A stretch of 34,159 nt of DNA from an uncultured Ruminiclostridium sp. (GCA_910579265.1 CAJTTE010000027.1:1-34159), one strand, 5' to 3'. Counted from the stretch's first letter, positions 1-7,685 are shown. Notes: generated by a model not told the origin, from the letters alone. A program made the numbers and translations.

Positions 1-6
1 CTGATT

Positions 7-35
7 ATTATATCACGCCTTCCCACCTTTGTCAA
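7..35 (-). promoter_or_regulatory. Sigma-A promoter P2 of a leftward transcription unit outside the window
   Basis: On the minus strand TTGACA (30-35) and TATAAT (7-12) are separated by exactly 17 bp, with A/T tracts upstream like an UP element. It is the downstream member of a tandem pair with 134-162 and shares the bases GTGA directly before TATAAT. Transcription would leave the window at its left edge, so the gene is not visible. Perfect tandem promoters of this kind are typical of rRNA or tRNA operons in Firmicutes; that identity is inferred. Confidence 0.85.
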
Positions 36-133
36 TACCTTTTTTGAAAAAATTTTATTTTTTTAATTCAGGTTTAACTCAGCTTCCTGCTTTGATACTT
101 TGTTTCAGGTCGCTCTCGTTCGAGTGCTTGTAT

Positions 134-162
134 ATTATATCACCGCCGCACTTCTTTGTCAA
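134..162 (-). promoter_or_regulatory. Sigma-A promoter P1 of a leftward transcription unit outside the window
   Basis: Minus-strand TTGACA (157-162), a 17-bp spacer and TATAAT (134-139) match the consensus perfectly, and an A/T-rich block lies just upstream (163-190). The start would be near 127. The leader between P1 and P2 is about 90 nt and contains no ORF. The element repeats at 7-35 with the same spacing. Confidence 0.85.
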
Positions 163-181
163 CACTTTTTTAAATAAAATA

Positions 182-212
182 TAATCAAACAAAGTGCGCC
201 GAAAAGCGCGCT
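182..212 (-). terminator. Probable intrinsic terminator after nrdR
   Basis: Just downstream of the nrdR stop, on the minus strand, a short GC stem (206-212 pairing with 193-199, one G-T pair) is followed by the T-rich run TTTGTTTGATT (192-182). The stem is only 7 bp, so termination may be partial. It would separate nrdR from the strong promoters that follow. Confidence 0.5.
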
Positions 213-237
213 GTTTGGCGAAAATGCACAATACCTG

Positions 238-690
238 TCAGCTGTCCTCTTCGGAAAGCTCTGTAATGATCTTCATAAAACTGTCTATGTCGTTGAAATC
301 GCGATAAACCGAAGCGAAACGTATATATGCCACATGATCGACCTCTTTAAGCTTATGAAGCACGGCTTCTCCGATTTTATCGCTCGATACCTCTCTTTGA
401 AGCTTGTTTTTCAGATCATTGACTATTTCATCTACCATCCTCTCCACCGTCTCAAGCTTGACCGGGCGCTTGATCGTTGCTCTTAAAACTCTTTCTATGA
501 GCTTTTGTCGGTTAAAGGGTTCGATAGAGTTATCTTTTTTTATGACCATTAGAGGAATATTTTCAATTACCTCATATGTCGTGAACCTGCTTTTGCATTT
601 GAGACATTCTCTGCGTCTGCGGATTTTATCCTCCGTGGGTCGTGAGTCGATCACCTTGCTGTCGTCAAATCCACATTCGGGGCATTTCAT
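238..690 (-). CDS. nrdR: Transcriptional repressor NrdR
   Basis: NrdR is a zinc-binding, ATP-cone repressor that senses dATP/ATP and represses ribonucleotide reductase genes. The 150-residue protein has the family's usual length. It opens with the zinc ribbon (CPEC at 3-6, C29 and C32), then the conserved RRRRECL stretch that leads into the DNA-binding region. The ATP-cone domain spans about residues 46-136. The ATG start at 690 is preceded by purine-rich AAGGAAAGG, somewhat far upstream. It is transcribed alone from a promoter at 804-832, with a leader of about 105 nt, and ends at the hairpin 182-212. No ribonucleotide reductase gene is in the window, so its targets lie elsewhere. The identification is firm. 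Confidence 0.97.
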   Translation of the reverse strand: MKCPECGFDDSKVIDSRPTEDKIRRRRECLKCKSRFTTYEVIENIPLMVIKKDNSIEPFNRQKLIERVLRATIKRPVKLETVERMVDEIVNDLKNKLQREVSSDKIGEAVLHKLKEVDHVAYIRFASVYRDFNDIDSFMKIITELSEEDS

Positions 691-803
691 TTTCTGACCG
701 TACCTTTCCTTCGAAAGAGCCTTGCCTTAAAGTGAAAAGCGTATGCTTTGAAAAAGGTGGTCGTGAGCTCTTTCAAATTTATCTTATTTTTAATTTATAT
801 ATT

Positions 804-832
804 AATATACCACATGTTCCGCGTTTTTTCAA
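804..832 (-). promoter_or_regulatory. Sigma-A promoter for nrdR
   Basis: Minus-strand TTGAAA (827-832), 17 bp, then TATATT (804-809). It lies immediately downstream of the TIM-barrel gene that stops at 840, so nrdR has its own promoter. No clear NrdR box pair was recognised around it. Confidence 0.7.
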
Positions 833-839
833 GCTTTTT

Positions 840-1616
840 TTAGAAAAAACTTTCCATATATTCAACGCTGTCCTTAAGCTCGTCCAAGCGGTCAAAGCCG
901 TTTCTGTAAAGCTCTAAAACGATGTCACCGTCATAAGCGAGCTTTTTAAGCTTTTGTGAAAACATTGGGAAGTCAAACCGTCCCCGTCCCACGGGAACGC
1001 AGTCCGTTTCCTCCGTATTATCGCTGATATGGCAATGCTTGATGCTTTTTCCAAGCAGATCAATAAGTTCAAACGGATCTGATCCGCTGCGAAGCGCCTG
1101 CTTTACATCCAGTACGAAGCCGCATTTTTCCCCGAGGCTTTTTTTCATTTCCGCAAGAAACCGTCTGCTACCGCCTTTGCAGTAGCTGACATTTTCCTGG
1201 GCCACGATCACTCCATACCTTTCCCCAAGCTCATACAATGCCGAGTATCTTTCAAAATAAAGCTCTTCCTTTACCGCCGCGCTCTTCAGAGCACCGTGAA
1301 GAACGAATATTTTTGCCCCGAGCTTATTCATTATCTCAAAGTATAGCTTATAGGTATCCATCATCTCCATATATCTCCTCGGATAATCTCCGAAAAGCGA
1401 CATGGTTTCAACGGCGCTTGTATAGGGATGGACCGAAAGGACCGAAATGCCGCTCTCATTAACGATTTTATTGATTTGCGCAAATATGCTTCCCTTCAGC
1501 TCGCAATCCGCGTTGAAAAAAATCTCCACGTTCTTTATCCCGTATTCGGATAGACGCATTAAGGATTTTTCGGTTTCCATAGGATAAAGACAGGCGGTTG
1601 ATACTCCGATTTTCAC
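840..1616 (-). CDS. Sugar phosphate isomerase/epimerase-like TIM-barrel protein (AP endonuclease family 2)
   Basis: This 258-residue protein has the xylose-isomerase-like TIM barrel shared by sugar-phosphate isomerases/epimerases and endonuclease IV relatives. Visible metal-site segments in order are the LHGA strand near residue 103, AQENVSY with its Glu near 140, a VLDVKQA strand, HCHISDN near 195, GRGRFDF near 211 and the closing VLEL strand. The start is GTG at 1616, chosen because GGGAGGG sits about 10 nt upstream; the nearby ATG is out of frame. The substrate cannot be read from sequence. An AP endonuclease is less likely because the protein is short and lacks the longer endonuclease IV loops. 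No neighbouring sugar-use genes help to define the pathway. Confidence 0.85.
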   Translation of the reverse strand: MKIGVSTACLYPMETEKSLMRLSEYGIKNVEIFFNADCELKGSIFAQINKIVNESGISVLSVHPYTSAVETMSLFGDYPRRYMEMMDTYKLYFEIMNKLGAKIFVLHGALKSAAVKEELYFERYSALYELGERYGVIVAQENVSYCKGGSRRFLAEMKKSLGEKCGFVLDVKQALRSGSDPFELIDLLGKSIKHCHISDNTEETDCVPVGRGRFDFPMFSQKLKKLAYDGDIVLELYRNGFDRLDELKDSVEYMESFF

Positions 1617-1768
1617 TTTCTTTCATCCCTCCCCGGCTTTTAAAATAACATTTCCCGAATTGCGGTTTCAGGCCTTTAAGCTAAACCGGCATACATCTTA
1701 TAGCTTACTTACCGCCGCCGTCCTGTTTCCGTAAATAAATACCGGGAAACTACAACGGACTCTTTTTT

Positions 1769-1806
1769 AAAAAAGCAACGGCTGTCGCTCTTATGTCGCA
1801 ACAGCC
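1769..1806 (-). terminator. Intrinsic terminator after secF
   Basis: On the minus strand GGCTGT (1806-1801) pairs with ACAGCC (1785-1780), extended by a few pairs on both sides, and is followed by a run of six T (1774-1769). It ends the secD-secF unit and also has T-rich sequence on the other side. Confidence 0.75.
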
Positions 1807-1814
1807 TTGATTTT

Positions 1815-2756
1815 TTATTTTTTTACAGTTGCCGTCTTGTCTCTGTGAAGTCTCCACATAACCCACATTGAACCGGACATAAATACCGATGAATAGAAAC
1901 CTGCCACAAGGCCGATCAAAAGCGGGAATGCAAAACTGATAATCGATGTTACACCGCATAACCATGCAACAACGCATATTGCCAGAGCGGCAAAGGCCGT
2001 TGTAATAGTCGTATTTATCGAGCGGGTCATTGTCTGGGTAACGCTTGTATTCATAAGCTCTACAAGACCTATCTTCTTACCGTAAAGAGTTCTGTTCTCA
2101 CGTATTCTGTCATAGGTTACGATGGTGTTGTTGATGGAATAACCAAGTATCGTAAGAATAACGGCCATAAAGTTGGCGTCTATGGGAAGACGGAAGAAGA
2201 TAAACGATGCAAATACTATTATAATATCATGGATAAGAGCAATAAGCGCGAAAACTCCTGCGGAAAGTCCTCCGATTTTTTTGAACCTGAAGGCAATGTA
2301 AATCACCAGAAGTATAAAGGAGAAAAGCACAGCCACAAGACATTTTGCGAAGAACTTCATACCGGACGTTGGATTGACATCCTGGCTGCTGAGTCTGGTA
2401 AGCTCGTTATCCTTAAACTGCTCCATAAGTTTAGCCGACATTTCATTCAGCACATCGGCCGTAAGTCCTTCATTGGATGCATATGAAAGGGTAACATTAT
2501 TTGTGTCGGAATTAAGCGAAGAACCTGTAGTGACGTTTACCGAACCGTAGCCGAAGCCCTCAGCGGCGGTCTTGAGAGCCGCGGTATCGAGATCACCCTT
2601 ATAACTGTAATTTATAAGCGTACCGCCCTTGAACTCAATATCCACCTCAAGTCCCGCTATCAAAGCTACTATCAAAGCCGCAACGGCTATTACGGCGGGT
2701 ATTATAAAGAACAATTTTCTCTTTCCGTAGATGTCTAAAATCATATTACTTTTCAT
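1815..2756 (-). CDS. secF: Protein translocase subunit SecF
   Basis: SecF is the integral membrane partner of SecD in the RND-like SecDF complex, which uses the proton gradient to pull exported proteins through SecYEG. The protein has one N-terminal membrane segment, an extracytoplasmic loop beginning with the family's EFKGGT motif, and five further membrane segments in the C-terminal half, including the GYSINNTIVTYDRIREN signature. The ATG at 2756 was chosen because GGAGGT lies 7 nt upstream (313 residues). An in-frame GTG at 2765 is possible but would overlap that ribosome site. It overlaps the end of secD by 11 bp, so the two are translationally coupled. The fused SecDF form seen in Bacillus is not used here. 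Confidence 0.96.
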   Translation of the reverse strand: MKSNMILDIYGKRKLFFIIPAVIAVAALIVALIAGLEVDIEFKGGTLINYSYKGDLDTAALKTAAEGFGYGSVNVTTGSSLNSDTNNVTLSYASNEGLTADVLNEMSAKLMEQFKDNELTRLSSQDVNPTSGMKFFAKCLVAVLFSFILLVIYIAFRFKKIGGLSAGVFALIALIHDIIIVFASFIFFRLPIDANFMAVILTILGYSINNTIVTYDRIRENRTLYGKKIGLVELMNTSVTQTMTRSINTTITTAFAALAICVVAWLCGVTSIISFAFPLLIGLVAGFYSSVFMSGSMWVMWRLHRDKTATVKK

Positions 2757-4146
2757 TGTTGGCACCTCCGTAAAGAGCAGGCTTCCTGAAAGCTCTGAAA
2801 TCTGCCAGAGACATGGTCATAAGTCTGGAAAGCAGAATTCCGAAAAGGAAGTTTAAGATAACGCCCACCGCCAACGTATATCCGAAGGAGTAAATCGTAC
2901 CCTCGGTAGATGCGCCGAACCAGGTGAAGATAGGTGATAAAATTATCGCACAAAGACTGTCGCTCGTCCCGAAAGCACCCATCAGTATCAAAGCAATAAT
3001 GACCATCGTTATATTTCCGTCAAATATGGCTGCAAAAGCGCGCTTATAACCCGCCCTGATAGCTCCGTTTACGGATTTGCCGGAATAGATCTCTTCCTTG
3101 ATACGCTCGGCGGTAATAACGTTTGCGTCAACACCCATGCCAAGAGCAAGTATAATACCGGCAATACCGGGAATAGTCAGCGTAAAACTGTCGTTAAAGC
3201 TGAAAAATCCGGTAATGGCAGCAAAGGTTCCTGCGGCTTGTCCCACAAGTGCGATAGACGCAACGAAACCGGGCAGTCTGTATTTAATGATCATAAACAA
3301 AACTATAAAAGCGAAACCGATAAGCCCCGCAATAGCCATGGCGTCTCTTGCACCTTCTCCGAGAGTAGGACTTATTGTGCTGAAATTGGATGTCTCCAGC
3401 TTGAAAGGAAGCGCGCCGCCGTTGATCTTATCGGCCAATGCCTTTGCGTTTTCCGCCGTAAAAGATCCGCTTATGGTAGCCTTTCCGTTTGTAATATGAG
3501 AAGATACGGAAGGTTCGGATATCATAGTATCATCCATCCATATGGAAATTACGCCCTTTGTCTTGCTCAATCTTTCCGTAGCTTCGTCAAAAGCTTTGAC
3601 GCCGGTATCCTTAAGCTCCAGGGATATCTGGTACTCTTTTTCATCGGTATTGTAATAAGCCGTCGCACTTTCCACATCGGCTCCGTTAAGCACCAAAGGA
3701 AGATCCTCATATGTCTGATCATCCTTTATAGCCGAGCTGCCGCCCTCGCGGAAGGACAGCATCGCCGTCTCGCCCAGTTCCTTGACAGCCGCTTCCGGAT
3801 CGAAATCGGTATCCTCTGACTGCCATGGAAAACGAACTATTATCTGATGCGCCGAATAATCCATATACAGATCATAATCGGTAATGTTATTGTTCAGCAT
3901 ACGGGTCTCGATAATAGACCGCGCGGCGTCCATCTCTTCATTGGTGGCATTATGACCTGACGGAGGCGCAAAAGTCACGTCAACGCCTCCCCTTATATCA
4001 ATGCCCCAGCGAATATCCGTCAATCCCCTGATCCAAGTAGTGGTAATATCTCCGTAATGAGTATGAATGCCTATCGTCGCCAGTACTGCGAACACACAGA
4101 TAGCGCATGCCACCACAAAGAAAACGGGTTTTTTAACTCTCTTCAA
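2746..4146 (-). CDS. secD: Protein translocase subunit SecD
   Basis: SecD is the larger subunit of the SecDF export motor. It has an N-terminal membrane anchor (about residues 8-26), the DIRGGVDV motif near residue 50 typical of SecD, a large extracytoplasmic domain, and a C-terminal block of membrane segments with GMGVDANVITAERIKEE, the conserved membrane Asp region. At 466 residues it is of normal length for clostridial SecD. The start is TTG at 4146, with GGAGTG about 8 nt upstream; no ATG fits. A promoter at 4235-4263 lies about 80 nt upstream. In many clostridia yajC and tgt precede secD; here tgt is more than 20 kb away. Confidence 0.96.
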   Translation of the reverse strand: MKRVKKPVFFVVACAICVFAVLATIGIHTHYGDITTTWIRGLTDIRWGIDIRGGVDVTFAPPSGHNATNEEMDAARSIIETRMLNNNITDYDLYMDYSAHQIIVRFPWQSEDTDFDPEAAVKELGETAMLSFREGGSSAIKDDQTYEDLPLVLNGADVESATAYYNTDEKEYQISLELKDTGVKAFDEATERLSKTKGVISIWMDDTMISEPSVSSHITNGKATISGSFTAENAKALADKINGGALPFKLETSNFSTISPTLGEGARDAMAIAGLIGFAFIVLFMIIKYRLPGFVASIALVGQAAGTFAAITGFFSFNDSFTLTIPGIAGIILALGMGVDANVITAERIKEEIYSGKSVNGAIRAGYKRAFAAIFDGNITMVIIALILMGAFGTSDSLCAIILSPIFTWFGASTEGTIYSFGYTLAVGVILNFLFGILLSRLMTMSLADFRAFRKPALYGGANNEK

Positions 4147-4234
4147 TTAAATTTCACTCCGTTCCTGATTTATGCTGTTGTGTATTTACTAAGATTTCCG
4201 CGAGGAAAACCGTTATTTAAAACAAACCTAATCT

Positions 4235-4263
4235 ATTATATTAGATTTCCCGCAATAAGTCAA
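4235..4263 (-). promoter_or_regulatory. Sigma-A promoter for secD-secF
   Basis: Minus-strand TTGACT (4258-4263), 17 bp, then TATAAT (4235-4240). The predicted start near 4228 gives a leader of about 80 nt before the TTG start of secD. Confidence 0.8.
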
Positions 4264-4395
4264 TAAGTTTTGTCCATTTTTCAGTTATTTTTCAATAAGA
4301 GTCATCAGTCTCCGTGAATCCGGCTTTTGATCTTACGGCATTTTGTAAAAAGCTAAAGCCGATAATCATGTTTTTGGTTAAACCGCCGTTAAAGC

Positions 4396-5835
4396 TTAAA
4401 CCGACAGCTCCGCCTTTTCTCCGAGCACGTCTTTATTGGCCTCAAGCAACGGATTTACGCATTCGCTGATGAATTTGTCCACCTGCTGAGGACATCTTCC
4501 GATATAGTTTTCAGGCTTCAGCACGGCCATTATCTCATCCTTGCTTATCATAAACATAGGATCCCCTGCGATCCGATCCACAAGATCGTTTTCTCCGCCC
4601 TCTTCCTTTACTACTCTCGCCGCCTCTATGCTGTGACGTCTCAGCTCCTCATGGAGCTCCTGACGGTTTCCGCCCTTTTTAACTGCCTGCATCATAATGT
4701 TTTCCGTTGCCATAAAGGGAAGCTCCTTCATAACTCTTGCCCGTATGGACTTTTCATAAACTACCAGCCCGTCGGTCACGTTTATCATAATATTCAGGAT
4801 TGCGTCCGTTGCAAGAAAGGCTTCAGCCACGGCTATTCTCTTGTTTGCGCTGTCATCCAGGGTCCGTTCGAACCATTGCGTAGCGCTGGTAAAAGCGGGA
4901 TTTAAATAATCTATCATTACATACCGTGCTAAGGATGTTATTCTTTCCGCTCTCATCGGATTTCTCTTATAGGGCATTGCCGAAGAGCCTATCTGATTTT
5001 TCTCAAAAGGCTCCTCCATTTCCTTAAAGCTCGCCAGAATGCGAAGATCGTTACTGAATTTTGAGCAGCTGGCGGCAATTCCGGAAAGAACCGATACTAC
5101 GGCGGTATCTACCTTGCGGGAATATGTCTGACCGCTTACCGGCACGCATTTTTCAAAGCCCATTTCCTCGGCGATCATCTGTTCGAGCTTGTCTATCTTG
5201 TCACCGTCGCCGTCAAACAACTCGACAAAACTCGCCTGAGTTCCGGTGGTCCCCTTTTGACCCAGCAGCTTAAGACCGTTCATACGGTACTCCAGATCCT
5301 CCAGATCCATAATCAGCTCATTCATCCATAGCGTAGCTCTCTTACCCACGGTAGTAAGCTGAGCGGGCTGCAAATGAGTATAAGCGAGACACGGCATCGA
5401 CTTATATTTTTCCGCAAATCCCGCCAAGTTAGCCAGAACATTTACAAGCTTTCGGTGTATCACCCTCATTGCATCCCGCATTATGATAATATCTGTATTG
5501 TCGCCCACATAACAGGATGTGGCACCCCAGTGAATAATGCCCGCCGCATCCGGGCAAACCTTTCCGTAAGCATAAACATGAGACATTACGTCATGTCTTA
5601 CTTCCTTCTCTCTGTCCTCGGCAGTTTTAAAATCTATATTATCAATATTGGCCTCAAGCTGATCCACCTGTTCCTGGGTAATATCCAGTCCAAGCTTCAT
5701 TTCAGCCCTTGCCAGAGCTACCCAGAGCCTGCGGAAGGTACTGAATTTCTTCTGCTGTGAAAAAATAAACTGCATCTCCTCGCTTGCATATCTGGTGCAG
5801 AGCGGACTTTCATAGCTATTGTAATCTCTTGCCAT
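4396..5835 (-). CDS. purB: Adenylosuccinate lyase
   Basis: PurB removes fumarate from SAICAR and from adenylosuccinate, acting twice in purine synthesis. The 479-residue protein belongs to the fumarase/aspartase superfamily. It shows the three conserved regions: HDVMSH at 81-86, THLQPAQ at 153-159, and the signature loop SSAMPYKRNP at 284-293, which carries the catalytic serine. The length and GQTYSRKVD segment fit the longer PurB subgroup, shared with animals, rather than the 430-residue Bacillus form. The ATG at 5835 follows AAGGAGG at a short distance. It has its own promoter at 5885-5913 and stands apart from other pur genes. No clear terminator was found between it and secD. Confidence 0.97.
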   Translation of the reverse strand: MARDYNSYESPLCTRYASEEMQFIFSQQKKFSTFRRLWVALARAEMKLGLDITQEQVDQLEANIDNIDFKTAEDREKEVRHDVMSHVYAYGKVCPDAAGIIHWGATSCYVGDNTDIIIMRDAMRVIHRKLVNVLANLAGFAEKYKSMPCLAYTHLQPAQLTTVGKRATLWMNELIMDLEDLEYRMNGLKLLGQKGTTGTQASFVELFDGDGDKIDKLEQMIAEEMGFEKCVPVSGQTYSRKVDTAVVSVLSGIAASCSKFSNDLRILASFKEMEEPFEKNQIGSSAMPYKRNPMRAERITSLARYVMIDYLNPAFTSATQWFERTLDDSANKRIAVAEAFLATDAILNIMINVTDGLVVYEKSIRARVMKELPFMATENIMMQAVKKGGNRQELHEELRRHSIEAARVVKEEGGENDLVDRIAGDPMFMISKDEIMAVLKPENYIGRCPQQVDKFISECVNPLLEANKDVLGEKAELSV

Positions 5836-5884
5836 AGCGCCTCCTTAAAGCGTATCCCCAAACGGTATATTTATCTTTTCAAAT

Positions 5885-5913
5885 ATTTTACCATATTTTT
5901 GGTTTTTTTGCAA
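5885..5913 (-). promoter_or_regulatory. Sigma-A promoter for purB
   Basis: Minus-strand TTGCAA (5908-5913), 17 bp, TAAAAT (5885-5890). It lies 15 bp from the hairpin element at 5928-5992. No G box or PurR box was recognised. Confidence 0.65.
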
Positions 5914-5927
5914 TAACATTGATAAAA

Positions 5928-5992
5928 TTTAAGGCAACACCGCACAATGATTGCGTGTGAATTGCGCAATCATTGTGCGTTGTTGCCTTAAA
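5928..5992. repeat. Long hairpin element, copy A of the TTTAAGGCAA family
   Basis: An inverted repeat with arms of 28 nt (5928-5955 and 5965-5992), a single C/T mismatch and a 9-nt loop. The ends read TTTAAGGCAACA and TGTTGCCTTAAA. The plus strand continues into a run of seven or eight T, so it may also stop transcription coming from the left. Related copies lie at 7429-7610 and 23865-23924. Here it separates purB from the SLOG gene. Confidence 0.9.
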
Positions 5993-6039
5993 GGTTTTTT
6001 TCAGTATTCCGGACAGCTTGTACCGTATGTCCTATAACT

Positions 6040-6528
6040 TTAGATATCCTTTTCAAAAACATTGAAAATATATATTCCCTTTTCCATAACCATTTTCATT
6101 ATTCTTTCTGTTGGTCTTATCCGTCTTCTTTCATCATAATAGCAAACACATACGTCGCCCAATTCCACAAGCCTTGCGTCACGCCTCATCAGACAGTGTC
6201 TGCCCCTTCGCTCGGACACATACTCGACCGAATCCGCCTTACCGATAAATTCAAGAAGCATACGGCGTTTGCTTTGACTCCATTTGCAAGTATATATCTC
6301 GTTCTTATAAGGAAGTACGTAGTTGAGGTGAATATTCTGATTCGTTTCCTTAAGGCCGAGTATCGTTATGGCACATATGGTTTCCCAATCGTTTGCACCG
6401 CCCAGATAAAATTCGGTAAAGCCGTTATCGATCAGAAAATTAAGCACCGTCAAAAGCTTTTTTTTAATAATTTCTCTTTTGCCTGCAATTTCCGTATGCC
6501 CCACCAAGCAAACCGAATCCATGTACAT
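6040..6528 (-). CDS. SLOG-domain protein, DUF1273-like
   Basis: The protein matches the pattern of DUF1273/YpsA-like members of the SLOG superfamily, Rossmann-like proteins thought to bind nucleotides. The order is an opening strand VCLVGHTE, a long helix, a GGANDWE turn, LNYVLPYK, a WSQSKR segment, YVSERRGRHCLMRRDARLV, a GDVCVCYYDE strand, and a helix leading to GIYIFNVF. I place the start at ATG 6528 (162 residues), because the family fold begins a few residues later. An in-frame ATG at 6624 would add 32 residues without family resemblance. The function is unknown. It stands alone between hairpin copy A and a MITE, which suggests an accessory gene. Confidence 0.7.
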   Translation of the reverse strand: MYMDSVCLVGHTEIAGKREIIKKKLLTVLNFLIDNGFTEFYLGGANDWETICAITILGLKETNQNIHLNYVLPYKNEIYTCKWSQSKRRMLLEFIGKADSVEYVSERRGRHCLMRRDARLVELGDVCVCYYDERRRIRPTERIMKMVMEKGIYIFNVFEKDI

Positions 6529-6676
6529 AATTATTACCGTTCCTTCTACCGATTCTGCTGAGTTTCTTGATATAAATGAAATATTACTTATACCAAACCC
6601 ATTTTTAACTGACGTGATGACCACAGGTCAGAATGTGATTTCACCCCAAACACCGTTCCCATAATTAAAAAAGAAA

Positions 6677-6866
6677 TTAGGGCGTATCTGAAAACAAAGC
6701 AAATATGTACAGTCACGCTAAAACATGACGACTTTAAGGAAAAAAGCAGAGAAATACGAGGGTATTTCATAGCTGTCCTTTAGGATAACTATCGGCTTTC
6801 TTTAACGCGTAAAGCGTCCGCATTCAGTAAAAAAGTACACCTTGCGGCTTTTCAGATATCTCCTAA
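6677..6866. mobile_element. MITE copy 1, about 190 bp
   Basis: A non-coding element with imperfect terminal inverted repeats: TTAGGGCGTATCTGAAAA at the left, and the complement of TTAGGAGATATCTGAAAA at the right. The centre holds a second palindrome with ATAGCTGTCC and GGATAACTAT arms. Two relatives occur at 16651-16837 and, inverted, at 18390-18577. They share the order of terminal repeat, AACAAAGC, GAGAAATACGAGGG-like block, central palindrome, GCGGCTTTTCAG and terminus. No transposase is inside, so mobility would need an enzyme from elsewhere. Confidence 0.8.
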
Positions 6867-6987
6867 TATTAACCATACCGACATTTACGTTATTTTATAT
6901 TATAATAACATACATTCTGTTGTAAGTCAATATATTCTAATCAAGTCTAAAGTAGTCTGTAAGAATGTATAACAAAAAAGCTTTATG

Positions 6988-7017
6988 TGGTATCATTTTA
7001 AATCGATATGGTATCAT
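6988..7017 (+). promoter_or_regulatory. Extended -10 promoter overlapped by direct repeats, probable autoregulatory operator
   Basis: TGGTATCAT occurs at 6988-6996 and again at 7009-7017, 21 bp apart, about two helical turns on the same face. The second copy forms a TGG-TATCAT extended -10 box 27 bp before the start codon at 7044. The first lies in the -35 region. Ribbon-helix-helix repressors commonly bind such tandem sites, so control by the downstream gene product is likely but inferred. Confidence 0.55.
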
Positions 7018-7043
7018 ATAGATAAAAACAGAGGTGAAAACTT

Positions 7044-7235
7044 ATGGCAGACTTTAAAAATCAATTTACTCTAAGACTTGATTTGATCGTTCAGGCTAAA
7101 ATTAAGAAAATGGCCCGTGAAGAAAATCGTTCAATGGCAAATATGATAGAAACTCTTCTTAAAAAAGCTATTCAGAGCTATGAAAAGGAAAACGGGGAGA
7201 TCACGCTTACCGAAGAAGAAATATACCCTAAATGA
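7044..7235 (+). CDS. Small ribbon-helix-helix (Arc/CopG-like) DNA-binding protein
   Basis: A 63-residue protein with the Arc/MetJ/CopG fold pattern. A short strand NQFTLRLD (residues 6-13) would enter the major groove as a dimer. Helix 1 is about 14-25 (LIVQAKIKKMAR), with the turn REENRSMANM, and helix 2 is about 31-47. A charged tail follows. The ATG at 7044 has GAGGTG 7 nt upstream. It is a single gene with its own promoter/operator at 6988-7017 and a strong terminator at 7307-7343. Such proteins act as repressors, often of their own gene or as antitoxins. No toxin-like partner follows: the next ORF runs into the terminator. The target is unknown. Confidence 0.8.
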   Translation: MADFKNQFTLRLDLIVQAKIKKMAREENRSMANMIETLLKKAIQSYEKENGEITLTEEEIYPK

Positions 7236-7306
7236 TCTTTTTATTTAAAACGACTCCAACGATTCACCTGCTATTTAAAAAAGAAATAATCCAATGCCGG
7301 ATAATT

Positions 7307-7343
7307 ATATTAAAAGCAGCCGTAAAACGGCTGCTTTTAATAT
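7307..7343 (+). terminator. Strong bidirectional intrinsic terminator
   Basis: A perfect 16-bp stem (7307-7322 with 7328-7343) and a 5-nt loop TAAAA. The core is AAAAGCAGCCG/CGGCTGCTTTT, giving a T4 run on either strand. It ends the ribbon-helix-helix gene. Confidence 0.85.
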
Positions 7344-7428
7344 ATATCGTCAATTTTATTAAATATGCCGTGACCAACGGCAAAATGCTTTATATTCTCC
7401 TCCTGAACGGCATAATAAAATAAATACA

Positions 7429-7610
7429 TTTAAGGCAATACCGCACAATGACCTTCTGACGGCTTTGCGTGCGACTTGCATGCACCTTTCGTAAATCTTT
7501 TCGTTGCTTTTTCTTGACGTGCGTCAAGTGCGCCTGAGAAAAATCGCCTCGAAATATGCAAGATCTGCTGTTCGGCCTACATACTTCGAGATACTAAGCA
7601 TGTCCTTAAA
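7429..7610 (+). repeat. Hairpin element copy B, probably a longer, decayed version
   Basis: It starts with TTTAAGGCAATACCGCACAA, as in copy C at 23865, and continues with a GACGGCTTTGCGTGCG block that copy C also has. It then runs about 130 bp further to TGTCCTTAAA, which looks like the expected right end TGTTGCCTTAAA with two or three bases lost. The internal part contains a small TTGACGTGCGTCAA palindrome (near 7513). The left end is certain; the right end is inferred. The stretch 7424-7901 holds no convincing gene. Confidence 0.6.
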
Positions 7611-7685
7611 CGGGTTTATACAGATACAAGCCGAAAACATAACTGTTAAACATTTTCATTTTTAAAAAAACATGAACAACATAAA

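Noticed and set aside
7232..7423. 63-codon frame after the ribbon-helix-helix gene, possible toxin
   Set aside because: It runs straight through the perfect terminator at 7307-7343, has no ribosome site and no toxin-like features.
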